A DNA stretch of 42,570 nucleotides from Actinomycetes bacterium. Lineage in GTDB: Bacteria; Actinomycetota; Acidimicrobiia; Acidimicrobiales; Palsa-688. The DNA lies in NCBI GenBank assembly GCA_021808665.1, contig JAKBBA010000031.1, positions 1 to 42,570 on the forward strand, read 5' to 3'. Positions within the stretch are counted from its first letter, which is position 1, and every line of letters starts with the position of its first letter. Under the pieces are notes generated by a model. The model searched no databases, was not told the DNA's origin, and saw only the letters and a list, made by a program, of their open reading frames with translations. The position numbers were made by a program, and so were the translations under genes. Below are positions 41,212 through 42,570 of this stretch, one piece after another.

Positions 41212-41965
41212 CACATCGGCAGCCGACACACTAGCAAATAGGGTAATTCTGGTAACAGGTGCTGCGAATGGAATAGGTGCGGCTATTAGCACGAACTTCG
41301 CTCGAGAGGGAGCACACGTGGTCGGTTGTGACGTTAATTGGCCCGAGAGCAAATCCTTAGAGTATCCGACATTTGCGATCCTCACCTGCGATCTTAGTGA
41401 TCCGGTTGCCGTGGAGGAGATGGTCTCAGAAGTGCTGACTCGCTATGAGAAGATCGATGTCCTAGTAAACAATGCTGGAATCGTAGTCAAGGGCAATCTT
41501 GCTGAGATAAACCTAGCTCAGTCCACTCGCGTTATCTCAGTTAACCTCATAGCTCCACTGCATCTGATGTCAGCAGTAATTCCGCACATGAAGGCTCGTC
41601 ACTACGGCAGAATTATCAATGTCATCTCTCGAGCGGCAGAGAGATGTCCTCCTGGCATGTCCTCCTATGCGGCAACTAAAGCTGGCTTATACGCCCTCTC
41701 AGTTAGCGTAGCGAAGGAGGTTCATGACTCGGGAATACTGGTGAACTGTCTCATACCGGGCCCGGTGTCCTCGTCCATGAATCCTCTGGGCACTAACTCG
41801 CCGGAAAGTGTTTATCCCACAGCACGTTGGCTGGCCAGCTTGCCCGACAACGGTCCAACAGGTGGCGTGTACTGGGACATGAAACAGTACCCTCTCTATA
41901 AGTCGAATCGTCCTGATGGCCAAGTTACAGTCGATCCCTCTGGTGCTAGAGTTGAAGTGTCGTGA
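41204..41965 (+). CDS. Short-chain dehydrogenase/reductase (SDR, fourth)
   Basis: This 253-residue SDR has TGAANGIG (18-25), NNAG (89-92), S142 (NVISRA) and Y155-A-A-T-K159. D43 in GCDVNW after the second strand suggests NAD preference. The C-terminus (PLYKSNRPDGQVTVDPS) differs from the usual DGG ending. The ATG overlaps the sulfatase stop by 8 bp, and the stop overlaps the enoyl-CoA hydratase start (GTGA), so the three are tightly coupled. It probably oxidises the alcohol released by the sulfatase. Base composition is lower in GC than in the other SDR genes here. Confidence 0.92.
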   Translation: MTNTSAADTLANRVILVTGAANGIGAAISTNFAREGAHVVGCDVNWPESKSLEYPTFAILTCDLSDPVAVEEMVSEVLTRYEKIDVLVNNAGIVVKGNLAEINLAQSTRVISVNLIAPLHLMSAVIPHMKARHYGRIINVISRAAERCPPGMSSYAATKAGLYALSVSVAKEVHDSGILVNCLIPGPVSSSMNPLGTNSPESVYPTARWLASLPDNGPTGGVYWDMKQYPLYKSNRPDGQVTVDPSGARVEVS

Positions 41966-42570
41966 CGGACCCAGCCGTTAGCGTAGACCTTCGGGATGGT
42001 ATCGCCGAGATAATCTTGGACCGGCCCGAGCATGACAACCGGATGAGCCCGCAGATGCTCGAAGAGCTGTGCGCTGCTGTTAAAGCCTTGATTAATTCGT
42101 CGGACTGTAGCGTGATGACGCTACGAGGGAGAGGAGCGAACTTTTCGGGTGGCCTCGACCTGCCGGCAATCCGAAAGGCTCGAGACGGATTCGACTTGGC
42201 AGCACTGCGTCTCGACCTCCACGCAAGTCTGCTCGATTCGCCGAAGCCTGTCGTAGCTGTCTTGACAGGATATGCATATGCTGCTGGGGCAGCTCTCGCA
42301 CTCTGCGCCGATTTTTTGATCGCGGAGTATAACGCTGTCCTGCACGTTCCCGAAGTCAACTTCGACTCCGTTGCTTTCGCGCCATGGCTGAACGTCGCGT
42401 TGCTAGCGCTAAAGCACACCGAGTCGCTGGCAACTCGTGTGGCACTGACCGGTCAACCTGTCGACGGGGTGGAACTTGCCCGTCTTGGCATAGCGACAGA
42501 GTCGGTTCCACCAGGATCGGGCGCCGCTGCCGGGCACGCCCTTGCTGCGCTGCTGGCACGCAACAACCGT
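41962..42570 (+). CDS. Enoyl-CoA hydratase/isomerase family protein (partial, first 203 residues)
   Basis: This gene runs off the right edge. The start is GTG overlapping the previous stop. The crotonase fold is clear from VDLRDGIAEIILDRPEHDN, the oxyanion-hole segment ANFSGGLDL (59-67), the second oxyanion segment LTGYAYAAGAALALCADFLIA and E131 in VPEVNF. It hydrates or isomerises enoyl-CoAs, or hydrolyses a C-C bond in some members. GLDL instead of GxDxxE around the first loop and A instead of G in the second (AYAAGAAL) are variations, so activity could be other than hydration. It is part of the sulfatase-SDR operon. Confidence 0.88.
   Translation, partial: MTDPAVSVDLRDGIAEIILDRPEHDNRMSPQMLEELCAAVKALINSSDCSVMTLRGRGANFSGGLDLPAIRKARDGFDLAALRLDLHASLLDSPKPVVAVLTGYAYAAGAALALCADFLIAEYNAVLHVPEVNFDSVAFAPWLNVALLALKHTESLATRVALTGQPVDGVELARLGIATESVPPGSGAAAGHALAALLARNNR

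Overview
The window is high-GC DNA with many GTG/TTG starts, 1-8 base start/stop overlaps, an F420-type LLM oxidoreductase, thiolase/DUF35 pairs, CaiB-type CoA-transferases and P450/ferredoxin genes. This points to an actinobacterium (Actinomycetota) with a large capacity for degrading lipids, terpenoids, steroids or aromatics; a more precise placement cannot be read from the sequence. No rRNA, tRNA, CRISPR array or recognisable insertion sequence was seen.

Layout. (1) 1-5900: a partial KstD-like flavoprotein dehydrogenase and a Rieske oxygenase (minus) diverge from a TetR regulator, a VOC protein and a D-aminoacylase-type amidohydrolase (plus); a palindrome (1801-1818) lies between the divergent genes. 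(2) 4767-11132, minus: an operon of sugar-type (CUT2) ABC transporter genes (binding lipoprotein, double ATPase, permease) followed by a P450 and a beta-lactamase-fold esterase. Its promoter is flanked by a 10-bp inverted repeat. (3) 11488-16574, plus: amidohydrolase, LLM oxidoreductase, SDR, Ltp2-like thiolase, DUF35 protein and an ABM-domain protein. (4) 16581-24562, minus: 3Fe-4S ferredoxin, SDR, an ACAD10/11-type kinase, two adjacent class III CoA-transferases, another SDR, and a PPDK-like protein that has lost its ATP-grasp half and gained a C-terminal extension. (5) 24680-37653, plus: acyl-CoA dehydrogenase, a small protein, a second Rieske oxygenase, a PPOX-fold protein, TetR, 2Fe-2S ferredoxin, DUF35 protein plus thiolase, SnoaL-like protein, a three-subunit molybdenum hydroxylase (M-S-L), a second P450 and an MDR reductase. 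(6) 37654-42570: a clear change in composition, with a LacI regulator (minus), a 0.66-kb non-coding stretch, then sulfatase, SDR and a partial enoyl-CoA hydratase (plus).

How the genes may work together (inference). Substrate enters through the ABC transporter or is released by esterase, amidohydrolase or sulfatase. It is oxidised by the P450s, Rieske oxygenases, molybdenum hydroxylase and LLM enzyme, and acids are activated to CoA esters by the CaiB pair. The esters are then processed by acyl-CoA dehydrogenase, SDRs, hydratase and the thiolase/DUF35 aldolases. A possible phosphorylation branch, using the ACAD10/11-like kinase and the PPDK-like phosphotransferase, is the least ordinary part. 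The substrate is not identifiable from sequence alone.
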